Assembly: GCF_026420145.1 (NCBI RefSeq) | Contig: NZ_JAPMLV010000001.1 | Span: forward strand, 1,798,001-1,862,000 | Direction: 5' to 3' | Length of the DNA stretch: 64,000 bases | Source of the DNA: Enterobacter pseudoroggenkampii | Lineage (GTDB): Bacteria > Pseudomonadota > Gammaproteobacteria > Enterobacterales > Enterobacteriaceae | Shown: positions 1-10,720 of the stretch, piece after piece | Position numbering within the stretch: the stretch's first letter is position 1 | Layout: each line of letters begins with the position of its first letter | Made by a program: the position numbers and the translations under genes | Notes under the pieces: generated by a model | The model's input: the letters and a program-made list of their open reading frames with translations, nothing else | Database searches by the model: none | Told to the model about the DNA's origin: nothing

Positions 1-1571
1 AGGTCACCCTGCTTAATCGCCGTTTCAATGGGTTCAGGCAGTGGACCAGAGTTACCAATACAGGTCGTACAGCCGTAGCCCACGAGGTTAAAGCCCAGTT
101 CGTCAAGGTACGGCGTCAGTTTGGCCTGAGCCAGGTAATCCGAAACCACTTTGGAACCTGGTGCCAGCGAGGCCTTGACCCATGGCTGAGGTTTTAGCCC
201 AAGCTCTACCGCCTTTTTAGCCAGCAGACCGGCTGCCATCAATACGCTGGGGTTGGACGTGTTGGTGCACGAGGTAATGGCGGCAATCACCACCGCACCA
301 TCCGGAAGCTGATACTGATGTCCGTTCAGAACATAGTCGACGGGACGATGGTCCTTCTGCGCCACGTTTACTTCCAGCGCATTGCTGGCGGCAAAGGCTT
401 TTGGCACGTCACTCAGCGCAACCCTGTCCTGCGGGCGTTTCGGCCCTGCGAGGCTCGCTTCGACGCTTCCCATATCGAGTTCAAGCGTGCTGGTGAAAAC
501 AGGCTCATCGCCCGGATTGCGCCACATGCCCTGCGCTTTGGTGTACGCTTCCACCAGCGCGACCTGCTCTTCGCTACGTCCGCTAAGACGCATGTATTCC
601 AGCGTCACATCATCAATAGGGAAAAAGCCGCAGGTTGCACCGTATTCCGGCGCCATATTGGCAATGGTGGCGCGGTCGGCCAGCGGCAGTGAATCCAGTC
701 CGTCCCCGTAGAATTCGACAAACTTGCCTACCACACCATGCTTACGCAGCATCTGGGTGACGGTAAGCACCAGATCGGTGGCGGTAATGCCTTCAGACAG
801 CCTGCCGGTGAGCTTGAAGCCCACCACATCCGGGATAAGCATGGACACCGGCTGGCCGAGCATGGCCGCTTCCGCTTCGATACCCCCGACGCCCCAGCCC
901 AGCACGCCCAGACCGTTGATCATGGTGGTATGGGAGTCCGTGCCCACCAGCGTGTCCGGATAGGCGACCCATTCTTTATCCTGCAATTCGCTCCAGACGG
1001 CTTTACCCAGATATTCAAGGTTAACCTGGTGACAAATACCGGTACCTGGCGGGACCACGCTAAACCGGCTGAACGCCTGCTGCCCCCATTTCAGGAACAC
1101 GTAGCGCTCGTGGTTACGCTCCATCTCCAGACGCACGTTCTCGCCAAAGGCGTCATCATCACCAAAGCGATCGACGGTTACGGAGTGGTCAATAACGAGG
1201 TCAACGGGGGAGAGCGGATTCACTTTTGCCGTATCTCCGCCGAGACGCTTAACGGCCTCGCGCATCGCGGCCAAATCAACGACGGCAGGGACGCCGGTAA
1301 AGTCCTGCATCAGCACCCTTGCCGGGCGGTAGGCGATTTCTCTGTCGGCATGGGCTTTTTCAAGCCACCCTGCCAGCGCCTGGATATCATCGAGGGTGAC
1401 AGAGTCACCGTCCTGCCAGCGCAATAGATTTTCCAGTAAAACTTTCAATGACTTGGGTAAACGCGAAATGTCCCCAAGCGTTCTGGCAGCCAGCGGCAGG
1501 CTGTAGTAATGCCAGGTTTTATTTTCTGCCTGTAATGTGTCCTTACTGGCTTCGCGTAGGGTTAACGACAT
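1..1571 (-). CDS. acnA: Aconitate hydratase A (aconitase A), C-terminal part beyond window edge
   Basis: Converts citrate to isocitrate through cis-aconitate in the cytoplasm. AcnA is the stress-stable aconitase of enterobacteria. The first 523 codons are in the window and the rest lies beyond base 1. The protein begins [11 protein letters not shown]. All three [4Fe-4S] ligands are visible: Cys435 in SCTNTSNPS, and Cys501 and Cys504 in CTTCIGNSG. The ATG at 1569–1571 has a strong Shine-Dalgarno (GGAGGAG on the minus strand) immediately upstream. A terminator at 1702–1727 separates it from the upstream small genes, so it probably has its own promoter in 1572–1701. In E. coli acnA responds to SoxRS and CRP, but I did not identify those sites here. 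Identity is secure from length, motifs and context next to cysB. Confidence 0.97.
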   Translation of the reverse strand, partial: MSLTLREASKDTLQAENKTWHYYSLPLAARTLGDISRLPKSLKVLLENLLRWQDGDSVTLDDIQALAGWLEKAHADREIAYRPARVLMQDFTGVPAVVDLAAMREAVKRLGGDTAKVNPLSPVDLVIDHSVTVDRFGDDDAFGENVRLEMERNHERYVFLKWGQQAFSRFSVVPPGTGICHQVNLEYLGKAVWSELQDKEWVAYPDTLVGTDSHTTMINGLGVLGWGVGGIEAEAAMLGQPVSMLIPDVVGFKLTGRLSEGITATDLVLTVTQMLRKHGVVGKFVEFYGDGLDSLPLADRATIANMAPEYGATCGFFPIDDVTLEYMRLSGRSEEQVALVEAYTKAQGMWRNPGDEPVFTSTLELDMGSVEASLAGPKRPQDRVALSDVPKAFAASNALEVNVAQKDHRPVDYVLNGHQYQLPDGAVVIAAITSCTNTSNPSVLMAAGLLAKKAVELGLKPQPWVKASLAPGSKVVSDYLAQAKLTPYLDELGFNLVGYGCTTCIGNSGPLPEPIETAIKQGD

Positions 1572-1701
1572 AAGCTCCTCCTTAATCACAGAGATGCCCC
1601 GACAATCATCAGGGCCGTAATTAAAGATAACACAAAGATGTCGTAACGTTTTGATAACAACCCAAATTGATAAATTTAGGATTGGTCCAGAACAGGAAAA
1701 C

Positions 1702-1727
1702 AAAAAACCCCGCCTTAGCGAGGTTTT
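1702..1727 (-). terminator. Intrinsic terminator after ymiC
   Basis: On the minus strand a 7-bp stem (one G·T pair) with a TAAG loop is followed by a run of six T. It ends the ymiA-yciX-ymiC unit just before the acnA promoter region. Confidence 0.8.
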
Positions 1728-1732
1728 ACAAT

Positions 1733-1834
1733 TTAGTGGAGGGCCAACCAGATGAGCTGGCTCCAGAACAGAATCGACACGGTAAAAACGCCGATCCATG
1801 ACCAGTATTTGTGAGACGTCATGTTATTCATCAT
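1733..1834 (-). CDS. ymiC: Small membrane protein YmiC
   Basis: A 33-residue protein starting [13 protein letters not shown] and ending SQLIWLALH. The second half (about residues 15–31) is one hydrophobic aromatic-rich helix, so a single-pass inner-membrane miniprotein is likely. It occupies the position of E. coli ymiC, between yciX and acnA, and is similar to that protein as I remember it. Function is unknown. Either of two adjacent ATGs (1834 or 1831) may be the start, and the ribosome site is weak. A terminator follows directly. It is easily missed by gene finders because of its size. Identity rests on position and the SHKYWSW/SILFW pattern. Confidence 0.75.
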   Translation of the reverse strand: MMNNMTSHKYWSWIGVFTVSILFWSQLIWLALH

Positions 1835-1969
1835 AGGGACACCAGGCATTATTTATAAAACGTTCCGAGGTTTGACCTCAGTGCTATATTGCTGATGTGT
1901 ATTTATTAAAGAGTACAAAAGTGCAGAGTCGATATTCAGACTATTTGCATCATTACGCAATTAACTAAA

Positions 1970-2140
1970 TTATTGTTTTTTGGGTTCGTCTTCTGCGAAC
2001 ACATCAATAAACGCTTGCTGCTGCGGCGTCAGTTTCCAGGACGCGGGTACAACAGTCGCAGGTGCTTTACGCCCTCTGTGGCCATTGTCACGATGCTGAC
2101 ACATCTGTTTTACCGAAGCTGTACGTACCGTCACTGCCAT
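1970..2140 (-). CDS. yciX: Small conserved protein YciX
   Basis: A 56-residue, basic, soluble-looking protein starting MAVTVRTASVKQMC and ending in DEPKKQ. It lies between ymiA and ymiC, the position of yciX in E. coli. Its ATG (2138–2140) is only two bases after the ymiA stop, so the two are probably translationally coupled. A longer reading from further upstream would overlap ymiA and is unlikely. The middle (HRDNGHRGRK) is Arg/His-rich and the C-terminal third could form a short helix. No enzymatic motif is visible and function is unknown. Confidence 0.75.
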   Translation of the reverse strand: MAVTVRTASVKQMCQHRDNGHRGRKAPATVVPASWKLTPQQQAFIDVFAEDEPKKQ

Positions 2141-2142
2141 AT

Positions 2143-2283
2143 TTAACCCCAATATTTCCAGGCCAGGAGAGCAACCACCACCCAAAACAGGGTAGAGACG
2201 AGAAAGACCGCCAGCCAGGCTTTACGCTTGAGCGCAGGATCCCTTTGCGGTTCTTCACTTCCTGAAGGCATTGCTAACCTCAT
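2143..2283 (-). CDS. ymiA: Small membrane protein YmiA
   Basis: A 46-residue protein, MRLAMPSGSEEP at the N-terminus, with a basic patch (LKRKAW) and then one transmembrane helix at about residues 22–42. It has the same length as E. coli YmiA and is nearly the same sequence as I recall it. It lies downstream of cysB on the same strand, separated by about 340 bases. Function is unknown. It probably heads a short unit ymiA-yciX-ymiC ended by the terminator at 1702–1727. An in-frame ATG at codon 5 (MPSGSEEP) is an alternative start. Confidence 0.85.
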   Translation of the reverse strand: MRLAMPSGSEEPQRDPALKRKAWLAVFLVSTLFWVVVALLAWKYWG

Positions 2284-2621
2284 ACAATCGACATCGCTTA
2301 TCATTTAGGACCAAACAATTGGTACAATTAATCATCTGTTGAGATAAATCCTAAAGAAACTTTAGCCGAAAAGCCAGTGAATTTACGCACCGGGAGGTAT
2401 GAAATATTCAATCTTTTGACCAGAAATAAATAATTGAAAAGAAAAATTTGCGAAGGCGTAAATTAGTTTCTACTTTTGTCGCCAATTCACGACATTATAA
2501 CCTTACGGATTAAATGGATAATGACATTATATGACAGGGGATACGTAGATGATGATAATTCTAATTTAGCTTTGAGGCGTTATTTCGGTATCTTTCCCTG
2601 AGGGAAAGATACCGGGTGTGA
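2284..2621. other. Intergenic region between cysB and ymiA
   Basis: AT-rich, with no convincing gene on either strand. It holds a perfect 12-bp inverted repeat with a 3-base loop at 2587–2613, just after the cysB stop, and presumably the ymiA promoter. No tRNA or recognised small RNA was seen. Confidence 0.6.
2587..2613 (-). terminator. Stem-loop after cysB
   Basis: Perfect 12-bp stem (GGTATCTTTCCC and its complement) with a 3-base loop, eight bases beyond the cysB stop. It lacks a proper T run on the minus strand (GAAATAAC follows), so it may act as a 3'-end stabiliser or a weak terminator. Confidence 0.5.
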
Positions 2622-3611
<990 letters not shown>

Positions 3612-3730
3612 TTAGCGCATGCGGTCAATCGCTTAAGACGATTTAATAATAAGAAACAGGTTAACTATAACCACTATATCATTTATAGCCTGACTGTATA
3701 GTACGGAACAAAAAATAATAACAAGGCAAT

Positions 3731-3758
3731 AAAAAAGGGCCGGAAATCCGGCCCTTTT
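3731..3758 (-). terminator. Intrinsic terminator after topA
   Basis: 7-bp GC stem (GGGCCGG/CCGGCCC) with an AAAT loop. The A run on its left gives a T run on the minus strand, and a shorter T run lies on the plus side. It closes topA before cysB. Confidence 0.85.
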
Positions 3759-3783
3759 ACAGGTAAGTTACGGTAAGGGAAGA

Positions 3784-6381
3784 TTATTTCTTGCCTTCAA
3801 CCCATTTGCCATCGACAAAGAAAGCTGACCATCCGGTCGCTTTACCCTCTTTCTCGGCCGCAACATACTGCTGCTTGGTTTTACGGCTAAACCGTACCAC
3901 GGTTTTGTTGCCTTCCGGATCCTGCTGTGGCGCATCGGCCAGATAACGCAGTTTCTCAGGCAGACGATCGCGGAAGCGATGCAGCTCTTCCACCAGCGGC
4001 GCGCGCGTTTCACGCGATTTCGGGAAGGTGTTGGCGGCCAGGAAGACACCCGCAGCGCCGTCACGCAGCACAAAGTACGCGTCGGATTTCTCGCACGGCA
4101 GTTCTGGCAGCGGAACCGGATCTTCCTTCGGCGGAGCCACTTCACCATTACGCAGAATTTTGCGCGTGTTTTTACACTCGTCGTTGGTACAGGCCATGTA
4201 CTTACCGAAACGCCCCATTTTCAGGTGCATTTCAGAGCCACACTTCTCGCACTCTACAATCGGGCCGTCATAGCCTTTAATGCGGAACTCGCCCTCTTCG
4301 ATCTCATATCCGTCACACGTTGGGTTGTTACCGCAGACGTGCAGCTTACGTTTTGGATCGATCAGGTAGCTGTCCATTGCCGTGCCGCATTTTTTGCAGC
4401 GGCGTTTGGCACGCAGAGCGTTAGTTTCCGCATCGTCACCTTCCAGCACGTTGAGAACTTCGTTCTCAGGCACCAGGTTGATGGTGGTTTTACAGCGCTC
4501 TTTTGGCGACAGCGCGTAGCCGGAGCAGCCAAGGAACACGCCCGTCGTGGCAGTACGGATCCCCATCTTGCGACCACAGGTTGGGCAGTCGATGCTGGTC
4601 AGAACCATCTGGTTAGGCAGCATGCCACCCTCTTCAGGATCCTTCTCCGCTTTCTCAAGCTGGTCGGTAAAGTCGCTGAAGAAGCTGTCGAGGACCTTTT
4701 TCCATTCCGCCTGATGGCTGGCAACCTGGTCGAGGCTGTCTTCCATTTGCGCGGTGAAATCGTAGTTCATCAACTCGCGGAAGTTAGCTTCCAGACGGTC
4801 GGTGACGATCTCACCCATTTTTTCCGCATAGAAACGACGGTTTTCAGCGCGTACGTAACCACGGTCCTGAATCGTAGAGATGATCGAAGCGTAGGTCGAC
4901 GGACGGCCAATACCGCGTTTTTCCAGCTCTTTTACCAGAGATGCTTCACTGAAGCGTGCAGGCGGCTTGGTGAAGTGCTGGGCTGGCACGAGATCAACCA
5001 GCGAGAGCTCATCCCCTTTGTTCACTGCCGGCAGCGTTCGGTCTTCATCACCTTTACGCAGCGCAGGCATCACTTTCGTCCAGCCGTCGAAACGCAGGAT
5101 ACGTCCACGCGCTTTGAGACGGAAATCACCCGCACCAACGGTCAGCGTGGTGGAATCATACTGTGCAGGAGTCATCTGGCACGCCACGAACTGACGCCAG
5201 ATCAGCTGATACAGCTTCTGTGCGTCGGCTTCCATATCTTTCAGCGATTCAGCGAGCACAGAGACATCAGAAGGACGAATCGCTTCGTGCGCTTCCTGAG
5301 AATTCTCTTTGCTGGCAAACTGGTTAGCGCTTTCCGGCAGGTATTTCTTACCGAAGTTGTCGCTGATGTAGCCGCGCACCATGTTGACCGCGTCCTGGCT
5401 CAGGTTGGTTGAGTCGGTACGCATGTAGGTGATGTAGCCCGCTTCATACAGGCGCTGAGCCATCATCATGGTCTTCTTCACGCCGTAACCCAGACGCGTG
5501 CTTGCAGCCTGTTGCAGCGTTGAGGTAATAAACGGCGCACCCGGCTTGCTGCTGGTCGGTTTGTCTTCACGTTCCAGCACCTGATAGCGTGCTTTTTCCA
5601 GCAGCGCTACGGCGGCCATGGTCTGGTCGCGGTTTTCTGGACGGAAAGGCTTATCGTTCTGATGGCTGACCTGCAGCGGCAGAGCGTCACCGCCCGGCGT
5701 GGTCACATTGGCGTCAACTTCCCAGAACTCTTCCGGCACGAAAGCTTTAATTTCGCGCTCACGCTCAACGACCAGACGCACGGCAACGGATTGCACACGC
5801 CCTGCGGACAGGCCACGGGCAATCTTCTTCCACAGCAGTGGAGAAACCATGTAGCCCACAACGCGGTCCATAAAGCGACGTGCCTGCTGTGCGTTTACAC
5901 GGTCAATATTCAGTTCGCCCGGCTTCTCAAACGCCTGACGAATCGCATTCTTCGTAATTTCGTTAAACACTACACGACTGTAGCGTTTGTCATCACCACC
6001 AATCACTTCCCGCAGGTGCCACGCAATGGCTTCCCCTTCGCGGTCAAGGTCGGTTGCGAGATAGATGTGGTCTGCTTTTTCAGCCAGCTGCTTCAGCTCG
6101 TTAACGACTTTTTCTTTCCCGGGCAGCACTTCATATTGTGCGTCCCAGTTATGCCATGGGTTAACACCCATGCGGTTGACAAGCGCGCTACGTTCATCCT
6201 TTTTAGGCTTTTTAGCCCCTTTGGTGGAGGTAGAGTCTGCGCTCTTTTTGCTGGCTGAGCCACTGGTCGGCAAATCGCGGATATGACCCACGCTGGACTT
6301 AACCACGTAGTCATTACCCAGATACTTATTGATCGTTTTGGCTTTTGCCGGGGACTCAACGATGACGAGAGCTTTACCCAT
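3784..6381 (-). CDS. topA: DNA topoisomerase I (omega protein)
   Basis: Relaxes negatively supercoiled DNA by transient single-strand breakage through a 5'-phosphotyrosine. It is 865 residues from the [13 protein letters not shown] start, matching E. coli. The Toprim domain is at the N-terminus ([24 protein letters not shown] with the acidic DxDxE metal site). The active-site Tyr lies in [12 protein letters not shown] near residue 320. Three C-terminal tetracysteine zinc ribbons follow ([24 protein letters not shown]), then the basic tail domain. An in-frame ATG two codons earlier exists, but the family start is MGKAL. The gene is monocistronic and divergent from yciN. Confidence 0.98.
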   Translation of the reverse strand: MGKALVIVESPAKAKTINKYLGNDYVVKSSVGHIRDLPTSGSASKKSADSTSTKGAKKPKKDERSALVNRMGVNPWHNWDAQYEVLPGKEKVVNELKQLAEKADHIYLATDLDREGEAIAWHLREVIGGDDKRYSRVVFNEITKNAIRQAFEKPGELNIDRVNAQQARRFMDRVVGYMVSPLLWKKIARGLSAGRVQSVAVRLVVEREREIKAFVPEEFWEVDANVTTPGGDALPLQVSHQNDKPFRPENRDQTMAAVALLEKARYQVLEREDKPTSSKPGAPFITSTLQQAASTRLGYGVKKTMMMAQRLYEAGYITYMRTDSTNLSQDAVNMVRGYISDNFGKKYLPESANQFASKENSQEAHEAIRPSDVSVLAESLKDMEADAQKLYQLIWRQFVACQMTPAQYDSTTLTVGAGDFRLKARGRILRFDGWTKVMPALRKGDEDRTLPAVNKGDELSLVDLVPAQHFTKPPARFSEASLVKELEKRGIGRPSTYASIISTIQDRGYVRAENRRFYAEKMGEIVTDRLEANFRELMNYDFTAQMEDSLDQVASHQAEWKKVLDSFFSDFTDQLEKAEKDPEEGGMLPNQMVLTSIDCPTCGRKMGIRTATTGVFLGCSGYALSPKERCKTTINLVPENEVLNVLEGDDAETNALRAKRRCKKCGTAMDSYLIDPKRKLHVCGNNPTCDGYEIEEGEFRIKGYDGPIVECEKCGSEMHLKMGRFGKYMACTNDECKNTRKILRNGEVAPPKEDPVPLPELPCEKSDAYFVLRDGAAGVFLAANTFPKSRETRAPLVEELHRFRDRLPEKLRYLADAPQQDPEGNKTVVRFSRKTKQQYVAAEKEGKATGWSAFFVDGKWVEGKK

Positions 6382-6780
6382 ATTCACCTTTACCTAATTT
6401 AATTCTTCCAGGAATACGCCGCACGTTGATTTCCCTTCCGCTGACGACGAGCCAATGATATTGCGACTGCGTCAGGAGATATCAACCCCTTTGTCTTACC
6501 GGGCGTTAAAGAAAAGACGCCCAGGTGATTGAGTTCTCGGGTATTTTTCTCACATCTCGTGTAATTCGTGACGAATTCCCGGTTGAATGTCAAGCAATTC
6601 TGTTGCCAGAATGACGAAAGCGCACACTCTACCTGATAAAATTCGTTACGCAACTTTATTAGCATGCAAAAGCAAATCCCGCCAGCCAGGTCCCTGTACC
6701 TTATCCCCTCACATTACAGGGAAAATTTGCCCCCAAAGCGCCCTCGGCGTAGACTATTGTCACTGTTTAAGGAGTGGATT
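6382..6780. promoter_or_regulatory. Divergent promoter region topA / yciN
   Basis: About 400 bases between divergent genes. In E. coli topA is driven by several supercoiling-sensitive promoters, and this stretch is the matching position. I did not assign individual promoter elements. No supported gene is present: an 88-residue open frame on the minus strand (6399–6665) has no family resemblance and overlaps the expected topA leader. A GGAG ribosome site lies just before yciN. Confidence 0.5.
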
Positions 6781-7032
6781 ATGCAGAATACGACCCAACC
6801 TATTGACCGAGCCTCTCTGCTTATCGAAGCAAACAAGCTTATCCGTGACCACGAAGATACGCTGGCGGGCATTGAAGCCACCGGCGTAGAGCAGCGTAAT
6901 GGCGTGCTGATTTTCAGCGGCGAATACTTCCTTGACGAACAGGGGTTGCCGACCCCGAAAAGCACCGCCGTGTTTAACATGTTTAAATACCTGGCGCATA
7001 CGCTTTCCGAGAAATATCACCTGGTCGATTAA
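6781..7032 (+). CDS. yciN: Conserved protein YciN
   Basis: An 83-residue acidic cytoplasmic protein, the same length as E. coli YciN and clearly the same family ([26 protein letters not shown]). No function is established. The ATG is preceded by AAGGAGTGGATT, a good ribosome site. It stands alone between divergent topA and convergent sohB, and is followed by a bidirectional terminator. No catalytic motif or membrane segment is seen, and the fold is probably small alpha/beta. Confidence 0.93.
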   Translation: MQNTTQPIDRASLLIEANKLIRDHEDTLAGIEATGVEQRNGVLIFSGEYFLDEQGLPTPKSTAVFNMFKYLAHTLSEKYHLVD

Positions 7033-7036
7033 CGCA

Positions 7037-7065
7037 AAACGCGAGGCATGTGCCTCGCGTTTTTG
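7037..7065. terminator. Bidirectional terminator yciN / sohB
   Basis: Stem AACGCGAGGC/GCCTCGCGTT with an ATGT-type loop, A-rich on the left and TTTTTG on the right, between two converging genes. Confidence 0.85.
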
Positions 7066-7066
7066 T

Positions 7067-8113
7067 TTACAGCAGCGGTTTTTGTCCGCGCTGTAGCCAG
7101 CGCAGCAGCAGGCGGTCCGCGCTTTCTGCCGCACTGTTGGTAAAGCGGTCAAGAAGTCGCTTACGCTGGGTAAAGCGCACTCCCACCAGTTCCCGGCCTT
7201 CCATCAGGTTGAGCAGCAGATCGTCGCTGGTTCCGACTTCATCCACCAGCCCTTTCTCCTGCGCCTGGACGCCGTACCAGTGCTCGCCTGTCGCGACTTG
7301 TTCAATATCGAGCGTCGGGCGCATACGATGTACAAAATCTTTAAAGAGGTGATGCGTTTCGTTGAGATCTTCACGGAACTTTTGACGCCCTTCTTCCGTA
7401 TTTTCCCCCAGAAGCGTCAGGGTACGTTTATACTGACCCGCCGTGTGAAGTTCGATATCAATCTCTTTATTTTTCAGGAAGCGGTTAAAGTTCGGAATTT
7501 GCGCGACCACGCCGATCGAGCCAATAATAGAAAACGGTGCGGCCACAATTGTGTCCGCCACGCAGGCCATCATGTAGCCTCCGCTGGCCGCCACTTTATC
7601 CACGGCCACGGTCAGCGGGATCTGTTTTTCACGCAGGCGCTGCAGCTGTGAGGCGGCCAGTCCGTAACCGTGAACCACCCCGCCCGGGCTTTCAAGACGC
7701 ACGACAACCTGATCCTGCTGTGTCGCCACGGCCAGAACGGCAGTTACTTCCTCCCGCAGAGAAGAAACCTCATGCGCATCCATACTGCCTTTAAAATCGA
7801 GCACATAGACACGCGGCGTGGCCTTATCCTGCAGCGCATTGAGCTTCGCTTTTGCCTTTGCCGCTTTGGCTTCCTGTTTATGCTTTTTCTTCTGCGCTTT
7901 CAGCCAGAGTTTCTGTTGATGACTATCAAGCAGCGCCAGAGACATCTCTTCCTGCATCTCTTTATACTGCTCACTCAGGCGGGTGATGCGTAACTCCCCT
8001 CGCTGACGCTTGCGCTGCGTCAGGTTGACAATCAGAACGGCAACCACCGCAATGGCAATCACCACCGTCGCGATTTTGGCCAAAAACAACCCATATTGAG
8101 AAAGTAATTCCAC
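7067..8113 (-). CDS. sohB: Inner-membrane S49-family serine protease SohB
   Basis: Putative membrane-anchored protease of the SppA/SohB family. In E. coli, multicopy sohB compensates for loss of the periplasmic protease DegP. It is 348 residues from the GTG at 8113, which sits 5 bases after AGGTGG; another in-frame GTG (8122) is less well placed. There is an N-terminal transmembrane helix (about residues 8–30), then a Lys/Ala-rich linker (KKKHKQEAKAAKAK), then the peptidase domain. The nucleophile is Ser177 (VAASGGYMMA) and the likely base Lys229 (GQYKRTLT), which form the Ser-Lys dyad of the family. It converges on yciN. Confidence 0.95.
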   Translation of the reverse strand: MELLSQYGLFLAKIATVVIAIAVVAVLIVNLTQRKRQRGELRITRLSEQYKEMQEEMSLALLDSHQQKLWLKAQKKKHKQEAKAAKAKAKLNALQDKATPRVYVLDFKGSMDAHEVSSLREEVTAVLAVATQQDQVVVRLESPGGVVHGYGLAASQLQRLREKQIPLTVAVDKVAASGGYMMACVADTIVAAPFSIIGSIGVVAQIPNFNRFLKNKEIDIELHTAGQYKRTLTLLGENTEEGRQKFREDLNETHHLFKDFVHRMRPTLDIEQVATGEHWYGVQAQEKGLVDEVGTSDDLLLNLMEGRELVGVRFTQRKRLLDRFTNSAAESADRLLLRWLQRGQKPLL

Positions 8114-8364
8114 GCGTTCCACCTTGATTTAACCACGAATCTTTCACGGCAGTGTACATCAGCCCTGCCCATGCGTCTCGCTCGTGACATTACCTCTGCG
8201 AGCCGCCTTCAGGAATCCCCGCACTGGCGTTTAAATATTTGCAAATTGTTAATTTTACAGTAATGCGTCCTGTAGACTGATTGAATTATTAGGCTAATTC
8301 GGGCATAAAGCCGAAAAGTCATCATAAAGGCGCCATTGCATCATCGGTCGCCTGAGGAGTCACC

Positions 8365-9126
8365 GTGCATTATCAACCGCAAAAAAATCTGCTGCAAAAC
8401 CGGATTATTCTTGTCACCGGTGCCAGTGACGGGATTGGCCGCGAGGCGGCCCTGACCTACGCCGATTACGGCGCGAACGTCATTCTGATCGGGCGCAACG
8501 AAGAAAAACTGAAAAACGTCGCGCAGGAGATTGAGGCTGTATGCGGCACACCGGCCCCGTGGTATACACTCGATTTACTGACCTGCACGCCCGAAGTATG
8601 CCAGGAATTAGCCCGGCGCATCAGCGCCCACTATCCGAGACTCGACGGCGTACTGCATAACGCCGGTTTGTTAGGCGAAGTGCGTCCGATGGATGAACAG
8701 GATCCTGATATCTGGCAGCAGGTGATGCAGGTCAACGTCAACGGCACGTTTTTCCTTACGCAGGCATTGCTTCCTTTATTACTCAAATCCGAGTCAGGGT
8801 CACTGGTCTTTACCTCTTCCAGCGTTGGCCGTGAGGGACGCGCAAACTGGGGAGCCTATGCCGTATCAAAATTCGCGACCGAAGGCATGATGCAGGTGCT
8901 GGCAGAGGAGTACCAGAGCCGCCATCTGCGCGTAAACTGCATCAACCCGGGCGGTACGCGCACCAAAATGCGCGCCAGTGCGTTCCCGAGCGAAGATCCG
9001 CAGAAGCTGAAAACCCCGGCAGACATTATGCCGCTCTATCTCTGGCTGATGGGCGACGACAGCCGCCGCAAAACCGGGATGACCTTTGACGCCCAGCCGG
9101 GCCGTAAACCAGGAATTTCGCAATGA
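8365..9126 (+). CDS. yciK: Short-chain dehydrogenase YciK
   Basis: An SDR-family oxidoreductase of 253 residues with unknown physiological substrate. The NAD(P) glycine motif TGASDGIG is at about 18–25, NNAG-like HNAG at 98–101, the Ser at 152–153, and the YxxxK catalytic pair is Tyr165/Lys169 (YAVSK). It starts at GTG (MHYQPQKN), preceded by CTGAGGAGTCACC. The last four bases overlap the btuR start (ATGA), so the two genes form a coupled operon as in E. coli. No evidence in the sequence links it directly to cobalamin chemistry. Confidence 0.95.
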   Translation: MHYQPQKNLLQNRIILVTGASDGIGREAALTYADYGANVILIGRNEEKLKNVAQEIEAVCGTPAPWYTLDLLTCTPEVCQELARRISAHYPRLDGVLHNAGLLGEVRPMDEQDPDIWQQVMQVNVNGTFFLTQALLPLLLKSESGSLVFTSSSVGREGRANWGAYAVSKFATEGMMQVLAEEYQSRHLRVNCINPGGTRTKMRASAFPSEDPQKLKTPADIMPLYLWLMGDDSRRKTGMTFDAQPGRKPGISQ

Positions 9127-9713
9127 GTGAAGAACGTCATCAGCAGCGCCAGCAGCGTCTGAAAGAACAGGTCGATGCGCGCGTCGCGGCGGCACAGGAC
9201 GAGCGTGGGATCGTCATTGTCTTTACCGGCAACGGCAAGGGGAAAACCACCGCCGCATTCGGTACGGCGACACGCGCCGTCGGACACGGGCAAAAAGTGG
9301 GCGTGATCCAGTTTATTAAAGGCACATGGCCCAACGGCGAGCGCAATTTGCTGGAGCCTCACGGCGTCGAGTTTCAGGTAATGGCAACCGGGTTTACGTG
9401 GAATACCCAGAACCGGGAAACGGATACCGCCGCCTGTCTCACCGTCTGGGAGCATGCAAAGAGAATGCTGGCCGATCCTTCGCTGAATATGGTTCTGCTG
9501 GATGAGATAACCTATATGGTCGCCTACGACTACCTGCCGCTGGAAGCCGTGCTGGATGCTCTGAAGAACCGTCCTGTACACCAGACGGTTATCGTCACGG
9601 GGCGCGGATGTCATCGGGATATTCTGGAGATGGCCGATACCGTCAGCGAGCTGCGTCCGGTCAAACATGCGTTTGATGCGGGTATCAAAGCGCAAATTGG
9701 CGTTGATTACTAA
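9123..9713 (+). CDS. btuR: Cob(I)yrinic acid a,c-diamide / cob(I)alamin adenosyltransferase
   Basis: Transfers the adenosyl group from ATP to cob(I)alamin to make adenosylcobalamin, serving corrinoid salvage and synthesis (BtuR/CobA/CobO family). It is 196 residues. The P-loop is GNGKGKTTAAFG at about residues 36–47, followed by FIKGTWPNGER and the DEITYM segment. It overlaps yciK by four bases and ends just before a strong terminator. Length and motifs match the E. coli enzyme. Confidence 0.96.
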   Translation: MSEERHQQRQQRLKEQVDARVAAAQDERGIVIVFTGNGKGKTTAAFGTATRAVGHGQKVGVIQFIKGTWPNGERNLLEPHGVEFQVMATGFTWNTQNRETDTAACLTVWEHAKRMLADPSLNMVLLDEITYMVAYDYLPLEAVLDALKNRPVHQTVIVTGRGCHRDILEMADTVSELRPVKHAFDAGIKAQIGVDY

Positions 9714-9714
9714 A

Positions 9715-9746
9715 GAAAAAAGCCCGGTGAGTTCACCGGGCTTTTA
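9715..9746. terminator. Bidirectional terminator btuR / rluB
   Basis: 10-bp perfect stem AGCCCGGTGA/TCACCGGGCT (9721–9742) with a 2-base loop apex. The A run on its left and TTTT on its right serve both converging genes. Confidence 0.88.
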
Positions 9747-9748
9747 CA

Positions 9749-10624
9749 TTAACCGTTGTTATTACGGCTGCCGGAGCGGCGACTGCTGCTCACCTGGCTG
9801 TGGCGCTTCACCGCGCGACGGATCTGATTCGCCTTCATGCGACGACGATCTTTTTCCACCGCCACTTTTGAGGTGGTTTCCGGCGTCAGGCCGACCAGCT
9901 CGCGCAGGTAGTTGGTTTGGGTCAGATCCAGTTCGGTATAACCACCGCGTGGCAGACCTTTCGGCAGTAGTATATCGCCGTAACGGACACGGATAAGACG
10001 GCTAACCTGTACGCCTACCGCTTCCCAGAGACGACGCACCTCGCGGTTGCGGCCTTCGGTCAGGGTCACGTTGTACCACTGGTTGATGCCTTCCCCACCG
10101 GTAAATTTGATGGTTTTGAACGCCGCAGGACCGTCTTCCAGCTGAACGCCACGCGACAGATCGCGCAGCTTATTCTCGTCAACCTGGCCGAACACACGCA
10201 CGGCGTATTCACGTTCCACTTCACGGCTTGGGTGCATCAGACGGTTTGCCAGTTCACCATCGGTGGTAAACAGCAGCAGACCGCAGGTGTTCACGTCCAG
10301 ACGACCAACGGCAATCCAGCGAGCACCGCGCAGTTTAGGCAGACGGTCAAACACCGTCGGACGACCTTCCGGGTCGTTGCGGGTGCACAGCTCGCCTTCC
10401 GGCTTGTAGTAAGCCAGCACGCGACAGATTTGTTCAGCGGACTCTTTCACGGAGATAAGATGACCGTCGATGCGGATCTTCAGCCCCGGTACGATTTCAA
10501 CGCGGTCACCCAGCGTGGCGATTTTACCGTCCACACTCACGCGACCCGCTTCAATAATGGCTTCGATTTCACGGCGTGAGCCGTGGCCGGCACGCGCCAG
10601 CACTTTCTGTAACTTCTCGCTCAT
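9749..10624 (-). CDS. rluB: 23S rRNA pseudouridine-2605 synthase
   Basis: Makes pseudouridine 2605 in 23S rRNA. It is 291 residues, equal to E. coli RluB. The N-terminal S4 RNA-binding domain covers residues 3–60 ([17 protein letters not shown]), then the RsuA-type synthase domain with catalytic Asp110 in [12 protein letters not shown]. The basic C-terminal tail ([19 protein letters not shown]) is typical. The related enzyme RluF modifies another site, but the length, tail and neighbourhood favour RluB. It is monocistronic, with converging btuR downstream. Confidence 0.96.
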   Translation of the reverse strand: MSEKLQKVLARAGHGSRREIEAIIEAGRVSVDGKIATLGDRVEIVPGLKIRIDGHLISVKESAEQICRVLAYYKPEGELCTRNDPEGRPTVFDRLPKLRGARWIAVGRLDVNTCGLLLFTTDGELANRLMHPSREVEREYAVRVFGQVDENKLRDLSRGVQLEDGPAAFKTIKFTGGEGINQWYNVTLTEGRNREVRRLWEAVGVQVSRLIRVRYGDILLPKGLPRGGYTELDLTQTNYLRELVGLTPETTSKVAVEKDRRRMKANQIRRAVKRHSQVSSSRRSGSRNNNG

Positions 10625-10720
10625 TGAGCTTCCTCAGGTGTCGCCTTCACAGGCGTCGAATCAGGTCAAAAGAGGGCTGAGCCCTGCTTTGATGGCCGCG
10701 TAGTATATCTGCTTATACCA

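Noticed and set aside
738-1427. Plus-strand open frame of 229 codons
   Set aside because: Lies antisense inside acnA, which shows all aconitase motifs; it has no family resemblance.
3979-5412. 477-codon plus-strand open frame
   Set aside because: Antisense shadow of topA caused by its codon bias; unusual composition and no recognisable domain.
6399-6665. 88-codon minus-strand frame upstream of topA
   Set aside because: Occupies the expected topA promoter and leader; no homology recognised and no convincing ribosome site.
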